Origin: Hemicentrotus pulcherrimus | Lineage: Eukaryota; Echinodermata; Echinoidea; Camarodonta; Strongylocentrotidae | Assembly (NCBI GenBank): GCA_003118195.1 | Contig: BEXV01000159.1 | Location: 136,661 to 200,660 of the forward strand | DNA: 64,000 nt | Direction: 5' to 3' | In this document: positions 14,002 to 28,102 of the stretch, in pieces | Numbering within the stretch: position 1 is the stretch's first letter | Layout of the letters: every line of letters starts with the position of its first letter | Position numbers and translations under genes: made by a program | The notes under the pieces: model-generated | The model's database searches: none | What the model was told of the DNA's origin: nothing | Seen by the model: the letters and a program-made list of their open reading frames with translations, nothing else

Positions 14002-14306
14002 GGTGTTTCACAAAGATCCTAAATTGAACTTATCTCTGAGTTGGACTTAACAATTATGGCAAGCCGTTAGCATCTTCGAAAATATTTTGTAAAAGTTATT
14101 TTAAAAGGCATAAAATGTTGATTCAAATCTTTCATATTTTCTATTATCATGGGAGATTTCATGTTCTTGATGTGCAATTTATGAAAGGTCTAAACTTCTT
14201 CAATTTTTGCTTTTAGATATATTTCGTTATAAGGCTACAAATGGCTCTGCATAACTTTTAAGTCCAACTTAGAGTTAAGTTTGACTTAGAATCTTTGTGA
14301 AACACC
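14002..14306. mobile_element. MITE-like foldback element with about 55-base inverted ends
   Basis: The left end GGTGTTTCACAAAGATCCTA is repeated in inverse orientation at the right end (reading GGTGTTTCACAAAGATTCTA on the minus strand). The match continues through GAACTTA(T/A)CTCT-AGTTGGACTTAA over about 55 bases with few mismatches. The interior of roughly 195 bases is AT-rich and non-coding. The outermost bases are G/C runs, so no target duplication can be fixed. Non-autonomous DNA element. Confidence 0.75.
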
Positions 14307-16659
14307 CCCCAGACCAGATAGGATGTCATATGCAGCACTGACTTAGACCAAACTAAGGTAATGTAGGATGGTCATAAGGGTAGTTAGGAGAGAGAGAGAG
14401 AGAGAGGCTCTGTACTTTATCTTGGATGGTGTATCCATCTCGATGCAGCTGAATCAGGACTCCAAAGAATTTTGAGAAGTTTGAATTACCTGTATCACTT
14501 CTACGACCAGTGTGATCATTCTCATGTCACATCTCGGTTTATTCTCAGCTCAGCAATGCGTAGGGGGGCCAGGAGGGGGTCTGGGCGGTTTGGGATAGAG
14601 GAATGGTTAGCCTAGCGGTGTGCCCAGAAACAACAGCTATAAACCATTGAGCTGCGCATGGCTCAAGAGCCTGGGTTTGTATTTGGACTTCAGGCCAGTC
14701 TAAACATGACATTAATCTTCAGTAGATGACGACATACCGCACCTTGGCTTACCCTCAAGTTTCACCAGCTTCCATTTTCCTCTATCTTTCTTTATTCGAT
14801 CACTGGAGAACATCAAGATTATACAAATACCAAACCTCTGACAGCACTATAGAGTGCAAGAAGTTACCATATATGGCTGAGCGCATGATATTGGTATTCT
14901 TTCAGTGATTTTGATGAATAACGTTGCATATCAATGTTATGCAACTTTGGGGTGTTTTTCTTAGTTAGATCTTTAGATCTTTACTTCATTTTAATATTCA
15001 GTCTGCCATTTCTGTTCTGACACCAATATCTTAGATTGTTTTTTTATAATGTGATTTGAGACAGCTTCCAAACTTTGTTATTTTATCTGTATACCGGTAT
15101 GTAGTCACTTTATTTATAAGAATGAGGTTACTCTTCAAGTTCTTAGAAGTCTACTTGGTAATGGATGCATACAAATTATTTTGTAATCATGGCAACAATG
15201 CCCCACACATTTTATTTTTGTAAGGTACATGTAAGACCAAAATGACAAAATTTGCTGTCAGATGTTAACCAAAGCATGTCATGAAAGTCAATCAGTGGGA
15301 CTGCATTATTAATCTTCGTGTATTTACCGAAATCTTTTTGCTTTCCCTGAAATACACTGGAACCAGATACAGCCATGCATTCTAATTCAAATGCATTTAG
15401 CATCCTGATTTCTTGAAAGGAGGGGGGGGGGGGGCTCATTGTACTGAGATAAGATGTACGAGAGAACCAAATTGATGGATTGTGTATGTCTAATAGATGT
15501 GGAGTCATGGTTGATTTAAGGCTCATCTGTCAACCATTAAGCTATAATGTTTAGCGCTCAGAATCGTGGGTCTCATGAAATGGATTTTATCCAGCTTATC
15601 ATTCATTGATTCATAGTTGGGAGATGACAAAATTGAAGTAAAAGTAAATAACATCTGCCTTCACGGAGCTCATAAGATCTACTCGCTACAAACCAAGTTG
15701 CTATGATAATACCTCTTTTGAATTGTTGCTGTGGAGAGGGATCAAACTTATTTAATATTCATAGATTTATTATTTTTGGCGTTTTCAATTACAATTTCAA
15801 TTCAGTTTCAATTTTCAGTGTCAATTTCAAATTATTTATGTTTCCAACACATTATAAATCAATTATAACTATTTGCAACAATTTAGGAATACATATTGGA
15901 GAATGGGATTTGCAAGGTAATGTTCTGCCATGTTGTTCTAGGAAACAATGTTCAAGAGACGAGACTCTTATGTTAATGAACAAGGCTGCCATCAGTAATG
16001 TAAAACAGTCTGCTATACATTGTGGAAATCTTGAGATACATTATGGGTGGGCAGATGACTCAGATAGTTAATTTTCTTCTGACTGATCATCAGAGACCCT
16101 TCTCAGCTCAGGTGAGGCCTGGTGCATCCTTGATCCAGAGCCAAAAGGGCATAACTCTGTACAAATGACGTCTTTCTGGCCCTAATGAGATCATATAGGA
16201 ATGCTCTTAGGAGCGCCCTGGACTGTCCTCTTTAATTGGATCATGTTATGATATCATCACCTTCTACCTCATCACCACACTGGTCTAGCGATGAAAGCAT
16301 TTGTTCTTGATGATCAGGTATATATGCTAAGGGAAGGCGCTGAAATGTGCAATAGGATTAAGGCTGAGCATCTGGACAAGTTTTCCAAGAAGCCGTTGGC
16401 CGTGCGTATATTTTAATTCTGTTTATTTTGGAGAATTTATAATCTCCTTTATCTAATCTGACAGTGTTTGGTGGTAATATTAAATGTTTATCTAGCACTT
16501 GATTGACTAAGTGATTGTGAAGTCCTTAACAAGGTGCTTTCATCTTCATTTCTTGTAAATTCTAGCTGAGGTTTGTCACCAGCTTATAGGTTTTATGTCT
16601 TTATTAGTAATAGTGTTATTACTTTATATCCAATTTCCCCCTGCTTCTGTGAAAAATCT

Positions 16660-16755
16660 CCCTATCTCCCTCTCTCTCTCTCTCTCTCTGTCTCTCTCTT
16701 GCTCTCCTTCTCACTCTCCCCCTCTCCCTCTCGCTCTCCCCTGCTCTCTCTCTGT
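16660..16755. repeat. CT-rich simple repeat
   Basis: CT dinucleotide core, then degenerate CTCC/CTCG units. Confidence 0.9.
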
Positions 16756-18069
16756 GCATCTACATTCACTTGAGTACTACAAACTTTCCTGCTCTTGGGT
16801 CAAGGGTCAAGTTATCAGCAGTAGATATGGACATAGTCCAGAAGTTTAAGACAAATGCTAATGATTATACATTCTGATCGCTGAATTGTCCTTTCCATTG
16901 TTCTTACTGCATTTCTTTCACCTCCTCTCCCATTGTAACAGAGAAGATATGTAGGTGTGTATGCATACATTTCTTTGTATACAATATTACACATCCCTCT
17001 TCTCTCTTCATTTCTCCCCTAATCCCCTTTCTCCCCTTTATCCCCTTCCACTCCTGATCTCCCCCTTCCTCTCTCCCCCTTTCACTCTCTCATCTTGCTT
17101 TGGCCTACTGCCAACTTTCTACACGCTGTTATCTCAGATTTCCGAATTGTTAGGATAGGGAAGGAAATTTCAATGGTGGATCAAGTCAGGGATACAGGAG
17201 ACATGAACCCCTTCTGTTTTATTTGGCCAACTCCTGCATCCCCTGTCTGAAAGAAGGCCTCTACTGCCATTGACAATACATAGCTCATTATGGCCTTCTT
17301 GTAGCCAGCTGACTGTGTACAATGCTTGACACACCAAGTACTATCCCTTCCACTGCCTGTCACATTAGTATGAAGATGATGAGTGACAGGGTTCTCTCCT
17401 GCCCATCTTCATTATAAGGTGTGATCGTTATCAAAGGACCTATTCCTCTTAGATCATCATGCATGGTGCATGGTATTGACCCGTTCTCTAACCTCTGTTA
17501 CAAAATAACCATCGAATATAAACTTTAAAATACGAAATAGTAAGGTATGATCACCTGATCACATGATCACCTGGGCACGAAATATAAAGCGTAAAATCAA
17601 ATTTAATAATTTGGAAAGAAGAAGAGACCATTATTAGCTTGAACAAACTCAAGATGGGTCTGCCTTCAGTGGCATTGAAAGGGATATGGAGCACCCTGGT
17701 CTGTTTTAAGATGGCTATCTTTCTCCCTCATATAGCATGTCATCTGGATGGTCAGAGAATTCTAAACATAGATGATGACGCGGTCTTTGTCCTTAGATCA
17801 CCACATCTCTATCTCACTACACCAGCTGAGGTGCTTGCTTGAGGGAAGAGTGCCGAGGTGTTAATCCTGTGCTCAACTTTTCATAGATAGGAATATTGCG
17901 TGATGGGAGAGAGGGTAATTGAATAACAAGTACACCATAGTTTTTTCTTTGCAAATGTGTAGTTTGATAAACTTATGACTGGAAGGGTTCAATCATGTTA
18001 TCCTTTACAGACTTATAAAAATGTACCGAAGGCCATGCACCACCCCTCTTTCTCTCCGACACACCCACA

Positions 18070-18070
<1 letters not shown>

Positions 18071-18104
<34 letters not shown>
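18071..18104. repeat. (CT)n microsatellite
   Basis: Perfect CT run of about 17 units. Confidence 0.95.
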
Positions 18105-18107
<3 letters not shown>

Positions 18108-19430
18108 TTTAAAGGATATTCTCTTCCTTGTCTCAATGTCTCTTTACACCTTCAGTCTTTCAACTGAGCCATATCTTTCCTTATTCTACCTCGTCTCAAT
18201 GTTTAAAGATATGCTATGGCACCTCGATATGTATCCTTAGGCCCCATAGGTTTACCAAGCTGAAACAACATAGCCACGATCGATTAATAGAAGCAACCGC
18301 ACAAGACAAAGTCATTTCTGTTTAGTCAACTGTATGCCTTGTTTTACGTCGACGACATGATGATGCAAGGAAAAAGTACAGCCTGTGAGAAAAGCTTAGA
18401 ATTTATGAGATCTGGATATAAATAGTCAAATTGGATTGTTAAAACGGCACATCCGCATCGGCATAGGAGGATGTCACGTTCGGAGGTTGTGAGTTATCTT
18501 CTTAGCGTCTGACGTGATAGGAATTGATTTTTCACGGCAGAGAAGGCGATAGAAGAAATGTTATAGATGTGTCTTGGTGTAATATATTCCTAGGCACGAT
18601 GTCAGTGGATTGACCCTGCAGGGCTGTTACAATATTGACGATCTTTGAAAAAGGAATAAAATGTGAATGACCCAAATGGGAACAGTTGAAAGACAACTGT
18701 AAACAATGTTTCCTGTACGATGCCCGATAGAGTTCCTTTAGAGTTATGATTAGAGTATGAACCAAACTATAAGGCTCTAGGAGGAGAAACTGATAGACTA
18801 CTTGAGTTGTGAAAATACTTACATGTCATGAAAATGATTGGAGTACAGTAGATATGTGTCTAGAAGCATATCACACTTCAATAATTAAAGTTGGTTGTTA
18901 GTTGTTACTCTATTAGTTAATTTAAAACAGACGTGAAGTAGTTGTATGTGAGTAGTTTCATGTCAAAAGGAAATGGTAGGCCTATATAACTCCTATCTTT
19001 TATTTCCTTGCTTTGATGATGGCAGATGGTATCATCTGGAGCCATCATGTGTTTTCATACATTTCTGGGGAAATAATTTAATCCCAGCTCACCGCATCTA
19101 AAGCCTCCGAATATGTATGTAGGAGTGCAAGCCCCCCTCCAACCCCCTCCCCCTTCCCTGACAATCTATGCAGGGCTTACAGAGCCAAATATGGAAGCAT
19201 CCTATCCCTCTAGCGTGCCTCTTAAAATGCCTCTGAATGTACCCATCCTGCTCTCCTCAGCTCTCACTGCTTATCTTTATGGAGACTTCTCGCCCATGAA
19301 TACAACTTCAAGTTCTCATTCTGTCAAGGAATATAACACAGAGCATGAATCATGTCTAGGTAGCTTTTTAATGGCTACATGCTGTAGAGGTGACTGTTAA
19401 CAGCAGTAGGTTTTTTTCTCTCTTGGGTTC

Positions 19431-19478
19431 ACCCCCCCNNNNNNNNNNNNNNNNNNNNNNNNNNCCCCCCCCCCCCCC
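19431..19478. other. Assembly gap inside a poly-C tract
   Basis: 26 Ns (19439-19464) flanked on both sides by C runs. The gap is probably a homopolymer-length failure; the true size is unknown. Confidence 0.95.
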
Positions 19479-19960
19479 TCCCTCCCATTATATACACTTA
19501 TTTGAAGGTGCCACAATCGATATTACAGGCTGTGAAATGACATTTTGCCATAAGACTGCATGGAAAAACTCAATGGAAAGATACTTGATTTTTTCAGCTT
19601 ACTTCCTTCAAACTTTGTTCTCTCAGAAATATAGAAAAATCTTGATCTAAAGAAGCATTTCTGTAGTGCTAGCTAAAGTGATGTAAACTTTTATTCCATT
19701 TAAAAAACTGAAGAGCAAATTGTATAATTTGAAATTAGCTTTGCTTCTTGTATGCTAGCAAGGAAGTTGGAAGCAAGCGTTACATTGAAATAATTTTCTT
19801 CAATGCCTCAGATTTTGTTTCACTTACGCTTATATTCAAAATACAATATGCAGATGTGTTTTAAATGTAGGAAGAGTCGGAGCGAAACCTATGATCTTTA
19901 ACCAAACATCATAATTTTTATTTGTTTATGCCTTAAGTGCTTACTTATGGTAATAAATTA

Positions 19961-19983
19961 AGGAGAGAGAAAGAGACAGAGCA

Positions 19984-20022
<39 letters not shown>
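19961..20022. repeat. (GA)n microsatellite
   Basis: GA tract with AAGAGACAGAGC interruptions early and a clean run at the end. Confidence 0.95.
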
Positions 20023-20023
<1 letters not shown>

Positions 20024-23000
20024 GTAATTTCACAATACCACAACGCCAACTTTCAGTTTCCTATGCAATCAGACAATCTTCTACACAATCCCAGCTCACC
20101 CCTGGGCATTTCAATAATTGGCAGCATGCAAGACAAGTTCTGTATCGTCTTGTGTCAGAGAAATATTCAATTTAGCAAGAGGAGTTTACCTTTCCTGCGA
20201 TTGTATTGACCAGATTCATTATTGAAGCATCTCATCAGCCAGCCGTCCAGGCGCTTAAGAGCTATTGACTGCCCTCCTTGTTGGCGTCATGCCCAGGCAT
20301 GAAAGAGGGAGGTAACATCTTTGATCAAACTGCTTTGTTTATCTTGAAAAAGGTTTTATTTGCTATGTAGAAATTGATAATATCTGAAAACATGTTTTGT
20401 TTTTTTCTTCAATGAATTTGCATTCTGCATTTCCCTCCCCTTTTTTCAAGCTTTTGCCTGCGCATCAGACATAAATTGCAGTTGAAATTGCAGTTGCAGT
20501 TTATTTCAAACATGACATGAACATTGGAACACATGGGCCTAATATAATAGCATCTGCTGGGGACTAGAAGGGTTGTAACTATGTAAATTATGATTTAATG
20601 CTCTTCTTGCTTATCAATGGTAGAAAGAATTAATAAAATATTATTATCTGTAGAGAGCCAGAAGGATGTTAACCATATCTACATGAGAGTTAATTGTGCC
20701 TATCAAATTCTGAGCAGATGAAGTGGAATAGAATCCCTGATGTTGTTTTTGTTTAAATATGATAGTGTCAAACACTCCTGTTGATAGATTTTTTTATTTT
20801 TTTAAGTTCCCTTTATCCTAGTTGTTTCAGTAACTTTCAAAGCATTATATTGTCTTCATCTCTTTCACAATCTCATCAATCTCTTCTCTCTTTGGTGTCA
20901 ATAAGTACATCCTTACAAAGTAGCTTGAGAAACTAGTCAAGTTTGCTGGATTGTAATCCTTACTATACAGGTTTTTAAGACTGAAAGGCTAATAGTCTTT
21001 AATGTGCAGAGAGGATACAAATTTATCTAAAAAACAGCTTAAACCGAAAATATGATAAACTGATCTCCTTAAGAAGATTTCAAGTTTATTCTTGTTCATA
21101 AGTAGAGACTATCCAGTACTCCAACAGTAGGAAATTAAGATGTAAGTAGATTACTTATAGTCAGCTAATAAGGGAAGATTATTGAGTCGTTGTGAACAAT
21201 CTCTTATACTTTCGTAATCTGTGCCTATCAGGGTACCAATTTCTCTTTCTTTTCACCTTCACTTTTGTTACTTGGGTACAATCCTAAGAAGTTTAGCTAC
21301 AGCTGCAGCCGAAATGGGTACTTATTTTAAGATGCATTCCGAGGTCTGTTGTGATGGCTGTGGTATTCTTTGATGACTCATGTCTTGCAGATCATCCTGT
21401 TTTCTTTTCCTATGATTGTGATATATTCTAAGTAAATTAGAATTACTTATTAATTACCTCAACCATTCCATTCAAGATAATGAAATTAGGCCTTACAATA
21501 TATCATAAATTAGCAAGAAAAATAAGTAAGTTTTTTTCAAATCAAGAAATTGAAGATAACCACTTTTAATTTCGTAGGCCAGGCTACATAAATATGTAGG
21601 CCTTCATTCAACTTTCTTTAAAAACACTTGGCGACACCCAAACAAATGGGAGACCGAGTGAGAGCATAAGAACAAGACAAGAACTTTTAAGTGGCAGAAT
21701 ATTGGAAGACATGGAATTAGAAAGGGAGTATTATTGAGTCTCACAACAGTTTAGTCAGTCTATAACCTGACATGTCAGGAAGGTGCCTGCCAATGGTCTG
21801 ATGCCCCTCATAATCCAATTCATTTGTTTCCCTCCTATATCTATCTCCATCTCTGTCCACTACACCTTTAATTGGATTACGGGGTGTATCTTATAAATCA
21901 CACACTCTCTAGCAGGCACTGACCTGAAATACAACACACCAGGTATGTTAGTCATGACTCCGCCCTTACTTTGTTACCATGGTGATAGCATAGGGATAGG
22001 ATCACCGCCTAACACCCTCGCTAATGTTGAAGGATGGGATAGGACATTATGAGTGTTTGGTCAGGTATTGCTTAGGTCTTTGTCACTCCCCCACTTTAGG
22101 GTTGAGCCTCAAGCTTTTTTAGGGAAATAGCTTGGGCAAGACTGTATTGGTCAAGATTTGAAGATTTATCACTTTTCCCTCCCTGCTGTAATGTCTACCA
22201 ATCAAGGAAAGGATAATTATTTTCATGTCATGGTTGTATCTCTGTAAATATCTGTGAACAATGAGAAAGTGAGAAATTGAAATGCTTTTTATTATTTTTT
22301 TATAATATAAAGAGTATCATAAACAAAAACAGTTACTACTACTGGGAGGATTTTTTTTTAACTAGGCCATTTTCTAGGTTACTAATTCATCGGTTAGCTA
22401 CTATCATGAGTATACCATGATACCAATTCAAGTGGAAATTGATCCCCATTTTTTTTCCATCTCTATGGTAACATCAATTTGTAGAAATTTGCAATAATCT
22501 TCAAACCATTGCCTCTATACTTTGCAGGGCCACTCTCTTTATCTGTGAGCTGTGTTTTTCCCATCAGCTTCTAATGACCCCGATTAGCAACAAATTACTT
22601 CCTATTGACCTTGATGTAAGCATCAATCAAAAGGAAATGCATTCACGTATAGTTGCTAATGACAATGGCACATTTATTTTAAGAGGATACATTTTCAGGT
22701 CAACATCACCTCAACAAAATCATCTCAAAGCGCCCCATATATTTTAAGCTTTATTTTGATTAAATTAATTATAAAAAAGCAACTATATATAATCATTAAA
22801 ATGATTTCTTATAAACGGAAGATTTGTCAAATATGTTTTAATTTTGCTTTCCATCATGATAAGGAAGGAAAATAGCAAATGACAGTTCAAAGAGCAGTAT
22901 CAATTTCTTCATGTAACAACTCCCTTAACTTATCAACAAACTCCTTGGTAACATCAGATTGCTGATATAATAATTGCTTTAAAAACAACTTTGTATATAT

Positions 23001-26000
23001 TTCCATGGTTACTAATGGAGCCTCAGCTCAAGAAGTATTTAACCATGGGAGTTGTTGAGATAGAGAGGAAATAATCCTTATCCTATTCCTCCCCCTCACT
23101 TGCCTTCACCCTGTCTACTTCAAATCAAATTGTATGAAAATCAATGTTAGACTCTCACTGAGGTGCCACCATGGGGGAGTCTCCATGAAATTGTTGGTGA
23201 TTAAAAGGTAAATCTATAGAATTTCACCTTGAACTTATTATGAAATATTTCTTGATAAAAAAGTTCATGGTGGCAAAAATGACATTAAATGAAATTCAAT
23301 TCAATGTATGTTCAACATACGTATTTCTTTCGCTCACATGTGAAATGTAATTTATCAAAAATAATAATGAAATGTTTTTCAATGATAACAATTCACAGAT
23401 ACTACAGTAGTTCAGATATTTGTTGCCACGTTTTTTCTGTCTCTTTAGTAAAATTTTCACTGGTTACGTATCAAAATAACAGTAATATAACTTCAAACTT
23501 CAATTATTTCTTCTCTAAAATTTTGAAGTATTCAATTAGAGTTATTTATTTAGTGGTTAGAAATGTTCCAATATTACCTTTAAATATGTGGGCTTGCTTA
23601 ACATGGGAAGTCTGTCTGCAGTTTGAATGGAGGGAAATATCCAGCGATCACTGCGATAATGTATGCTGGCAAGTTCTCTGTTTCTACAACTGCTTTGAAT
23701 TTCCCTTCATGTCATATCATATTATGAAGTCCAGTCTTAATCAAGAGTAAAGGCATTATCTTGAAACATCTAGAGATCCATCTTCTATTAAATCTGTTTC
23801 ATATATATGCAACATATTGTTGGAATGGGTAGAGTAAGCGGATATGATTGATTGATTCCTTTGACAATTTGGCCTTTAAATATATTTTTTGTTGAAGTTG
23901 AATTATATTTTATTTTCATTACATAATCAAATGAAATTGCTTGCAAAATTACTGTTGATTTTTATCAAATCAAATGAAATGAAAAACACTTTTGGGGAGA
24001 ACATTTTATGAGCACTTACAACACCAAGTATTGAATTGAGATAAGGCTTTTAATTGCCATTGAGTTGAACATATCAGATGGATATGTCATGGTTAGGCTA
24101 GAGAGCATCATGGGAGTTTCCTCTCACTTCCTGTCAAGGTCACATGATTCATATCCGCCAATCCCAGGAGGTTTCTTGAAGGAGATCATCTTTACATGTA
24201 TGTAGGCTCATGACTTTTATCCAGGTCTGGAATTTAAGATGATAGATGATATTTGTTTATTTTGTTACAATTTTCCTTTATCTAGTGAAAACTGCTGAGT
24301 TATGAATATGTAGGCCTCATATGTGTAGGAAAAAAATTATGTTCAATTGTAGAGAATGTACAAGTAGATAATAATATGCATGCTTTTTTAATTTCAAGGA
24401 CTAACATAATGGATTAAAAAATGTAATATCACATACCAGCTGACAACCATGAGGGCATTAATTAATCATACAACATTAAAGCCTTCTGGCACTCAACATA
24501 CCATATTCTAAATGAGCAAAACAAATAAGAAACACTTTTAAAAAGTTATCTGACCGCATATCATAAAACCAAGGTCTATCTTTGTCTGGAATAAGAGCAC
24601 TTCAAGTGCAGTTTTGGAACCCAATCAATAAGGAAAATGAAATGTGTAACTCTAGAACTACAGAGATGGAGAAAAAACAAATCATGTTACTTCATCAGAA
24701 TACAATGCCTCGTAGAAAGTGAAAGCATACACGCAATGCATTGTGTTCATATGCGTCTGCAAACCAATAATTAATATGAAGAATGATGATAGAGCTTGAA
24801 AAATGCAGGAAAAGTGTTAGATGTCGAAATGCGCAGGGTAGATTTAACGATAATAACCCAGTATCTGGATGTCTGTTCATTTCGCCTGGGATGAAAAACA
24901 AGACTGTGTCTGGTGGAATAGTGGTGTTCTAGACACACATGCCGATACATGTGAGGATGACCGTGAAATGATATGTGTAGTGACATTTTAGAATGGATAG
25001 ACAAGGGACTTGGAGCAGTGTCTCAGTCTTTGTCATCTTAAACCACTCAGACAATGACATTTAGTTTCACGGAGACGGATCACAGCTATAGGTGAAGATT
25101 TCAGTACAATTTTGGCATCATACAAGTTAACTGCAATGTGACTAATATTGAATCACATTTGTTTATATTTGTCATGAGCAGCTTTCTTTGTGAGCGTTGT
25201 AGCTTGTAGATATATAGCCAATTGAATATAACCATTCAAACGTATAAGCAATTTTTTTTTCCCTGTAATTTATTAAGAATTAAATAAGCTAAATAAGAAT
25301 ATATATAAATATAGTTATTTTGAATCAGACTTTGTGAATTTGAAAGTTACAGAGAGTTTAGGTGAGAACTTGAGTCAGAGTCCATATGCAAGTTCTGAAA
25401 GAGACCGTTTACCTTTACAGGCCAGTACTGATATGCCACATTTTCCATTGTTGATAATTTCCTAACGTTAGGGATGGTGCCCTCTGTTTGAATGATAGGA
25501 AATGTACGTTTATGAAGGATTCATCCTATACTCCGTGGAGCTTTGTTCAAACTCTAATGAGATATTCCATTTCGTAAGAATTGAATTTGTCATCTTGGTC
25601 ATTCACCGGGCATGTTTGAGTCATGAGTGAGACACATTTCCAAGATAGCAGTAGGGAACCAATTATGCTTTGAATTGTTCAACACAGACGCAATGCCTAA
25701 TGGTGGAAAGCATTGTTTGTATATATGGCGTTGGTTTGTTGAGCAGGTTGACTCTGGTCATCACTTAAAACAAAAGAGATGGAAAAAACAACAAAGATGT
25801 CCATATATATAGCACTGCTAATTATACAACTCTGTGAAAATCAATTAATCAGCCATCCAATTACAGGGTCTGTTCTATCTTTATTTCATCCTCCCTCTCA
25901 GTCTAGAGTAAAACTAATTTGAACGTCCCTCTGATGAAGTCTTTGCTACGCATGTAATTAGCGTGCCACGCAAGCAAACCCGATGCTCAATTTTGTCAGG

Positions 26001-26220
26001 TACTCACAGAGGTATTCCGTAAATATAACGAGTCTGATTGATTTGGCAAATAAAAGAACCCAATCTGCCTTCGCTGTGGAGTAACACATCACTGTAGCAT
26101 CTCGCTCTCTGTTGGTGATGCAGGCCATCCCTCCGGTTGCCAAGCTTCAACTCCCCCATCCTGTTAGTGATTTGGTACAGTCCAATAATGCCTAATGGAC
26201 AGTGATGGAAGTTTGTGTAG

Positions 26221-26221
<1 letters not shown>

Positions 26222-26267
<46 letters not shown>
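26222..26267. repeat. (GT)n microsatellite
   Basis: GT/TG run of about 22 units; the Cys-Val and His-Thr ORFs over it are artefacts. Confidence 0.95.
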
Positions 26268-26269
<2 letters not shown>

Positions 26270-27774
26270 ATGATGCACTGCACATCAATCTCAAATTCAC
26301 CTGCATTGGGCCTTTCCATCTCAAACCAATTTTTAAAATCCCCTCTCTTGTTTTTCCCTGCTTTTCCAGTCCCGAGATTGCGATATGTCATTCAGCGCTT
26401 ACCCATAGTGCACCTGTTCGGCCTCTGCTGTCCCTCTCCTGCCAACATCCATCATAAAATCTAGTTTAGAGAGAAGAAAGGGGAACAAAAACTAATATTC
26501 CCATTTATTCGTTTCCTGCCAGGCATTTTGTGTTTGGCAAAGAAAGGGACAAGATAAATTGTTTGCAGTCAGGACTGAAGTATGGATGCCAATTTTGGCG
26601 CTATCCGATTTTTCACGCATCTGAGCCGAGATGAAGATGGATTTGCATTTGCCATAAACTTGTAACTTCCTGCTAGTATTGGATGATATCTGTGGATTAT
26701 ATTATTGCTGCAAAACTTGTTTCCAATCCACTTTGGATGGTCATTTCAATCACAAACTGAGATCGTGAGCTGTAATTGGGAGGTAAGAAAAGTGACAATC
26801 GTCTTTCATCTGTTTTTTAAATTTTGGTGTGGGGGGAGGGGGGGGGGAAGGGGAGAGTATGCTGTTGCAGATCCTTCAACAATACTTAATTGATATAGTA
26901 TTTTATTTGGATTTGAACTACTTAGAATTAGAAATATGAAATTTGATCAAGAAATCTTCTTTTTTTTTCTTCATTTGTTATGCTTATTGATTTGTGAGTA
27001 GGGAAGAATATTTTGGAGAACAGAATATAATGTTTACAAAGGAAACATTTTAATGTATGGTTTGTTATTGAAGATGTACTGCATTATGAGCATCAATGGC
27101 TTGAAGGAGATTGGCAGATTCGTGTACCGGTACATTACCATTGCTATTATGTTATCACCAATAATATAGAAGTAAATATGATACAAAACCAAGAGATTAT
27201 TTTTCAAAATACTTTTATATCGACAGCTAAAAGACATGTGTGTAAATGCATGTGGAGTATGTGGAATAAGAGAATTGTTGAACCTGGTTGTGATTTAGGC
27301 TACATGTAAGACAAGGTCAGCAAAAGTGTGTGAAATTGGAATTGTGTGAAATGCTCAAATCTTCTGTTCTTGAAGAAAGCATATTAATATTCTGCAAGAC
27401 ATGATAATCCTATGGTCTTTTCAGATTATCAGCTTTATCCCCTTTCCTGTTTAAAGGGGCTTAGAAGAAATATTTTGTTGTCTACTTTAGAATTGCTTTA
27501 AGGGGTAAGAACTGAAAAGAGAATGAATGAGAAGAGAAGCAATTAAAAGAATGTGGTTTATTCACAGCAGTAGTAGATCCACCACAAGTATTCTTTTAAA
27601 GTTAATTATTAGCTCTTGTGTGGGCATCGTATGTCAAGAGAACATGGCTATAATTTATTCTGGATTGTTTATCCTGCAGTAGATTGATTGGTTGAACCAG
27701 TAAAATAAAAACACCCTCACAAAAACCTGCTGGAAATCATCTTCAATTAAAACCACAACTCTCATTTGCACATA

Positions 27775-28102
27775 AGGCCTGTCTTCACTAGCTCGAGATT
27801 GCCAAATATCCCGCTATTTGAACTATCCTGATCGCAAACTATATCCAGCTAATTTACGTCTTCATCAGCCCAAAGTTGCAATTAGCGGGATATTTGGTCG
27901 GGATTGTCATCCCAAGATATCTTGGGATAGTTTGCAAAATATCCCACTATCTGTCAAAATATCCAGCTTTTTGTCCGATGCATCTTCCCCAGACCGAAGA
28001 CTCGCACTATGCGCGAACGCTGAGCAAAATATCATGAGCTAATTTCTCAAGGTCGAGTTTCAAGTTTCGAGGTCGAATCTCAAGCTGATGAAGACGCCCC
28101 TT
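27775..28102. mobile_element. MITE-like element, same family as the one at 48.65 kb, flanked by TA
   Basis: The left end reads AGGCCTGTCTTCACTAGCTC and the right end, read on the minus strand, AAGGGGCGTCTTCATCAGCT, with TA directly outside both ends (27773-27774 and 28103-28104). The internal words GATTGCCAAATATCCCGCTA and AATTAGCGGGATATTTGGTC are shared with the element at 48650-48930, there in the opposite orientation. The TA target and absence of a transposase suggest a Tc1/mariner-type MITE; that class is inference. Confidence 0.65.

Larger units (their letters stand above)
14307..27774. other. Long non-coding stretch with simple repeats and one gap
   Basis: No gene is supported over about 13.5 kb. 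It includes CT tracts (16660-16755, 18071-18104), GA tracts (14388-14407, 19961-20022), a GT tract (26222-26267), poly-G at 15422-15435, and a 26-base N gap inside poly-C (19431-19478). A perfect CArg-like CCAAATATGG lies at 19185. The 153-codon + frame at 23289-23750 is AT-rich with no motif and looks random. Confidence 0.5.

Noticed and set aside
14605..14690. A-box-like GGTTAGCCTAGCGGT with a loose B-box further on
   Set aside because: The second element (GGTTTGTATTTGG) is too diverged and too far away, and no cloverleaf can be drawn; at best a very old SINE relic.
19185..19194. Perfect CArG box CCAAATATGG
   Set aside because: A 10-base match in AT-rich sequence is likely by chance and there is no nearby gene start to support it.
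21973..21986. RFX X-box-like GTTACCATGGTGAT
   Set aside because: Three mismatches in the second half-site and no neighbouring promoter.
23289..23750. 153-codon plus-strand frame
   Set aside because: Phe/Ile/Ser/Asn-rich composition follows from AT content; no family resemblance.
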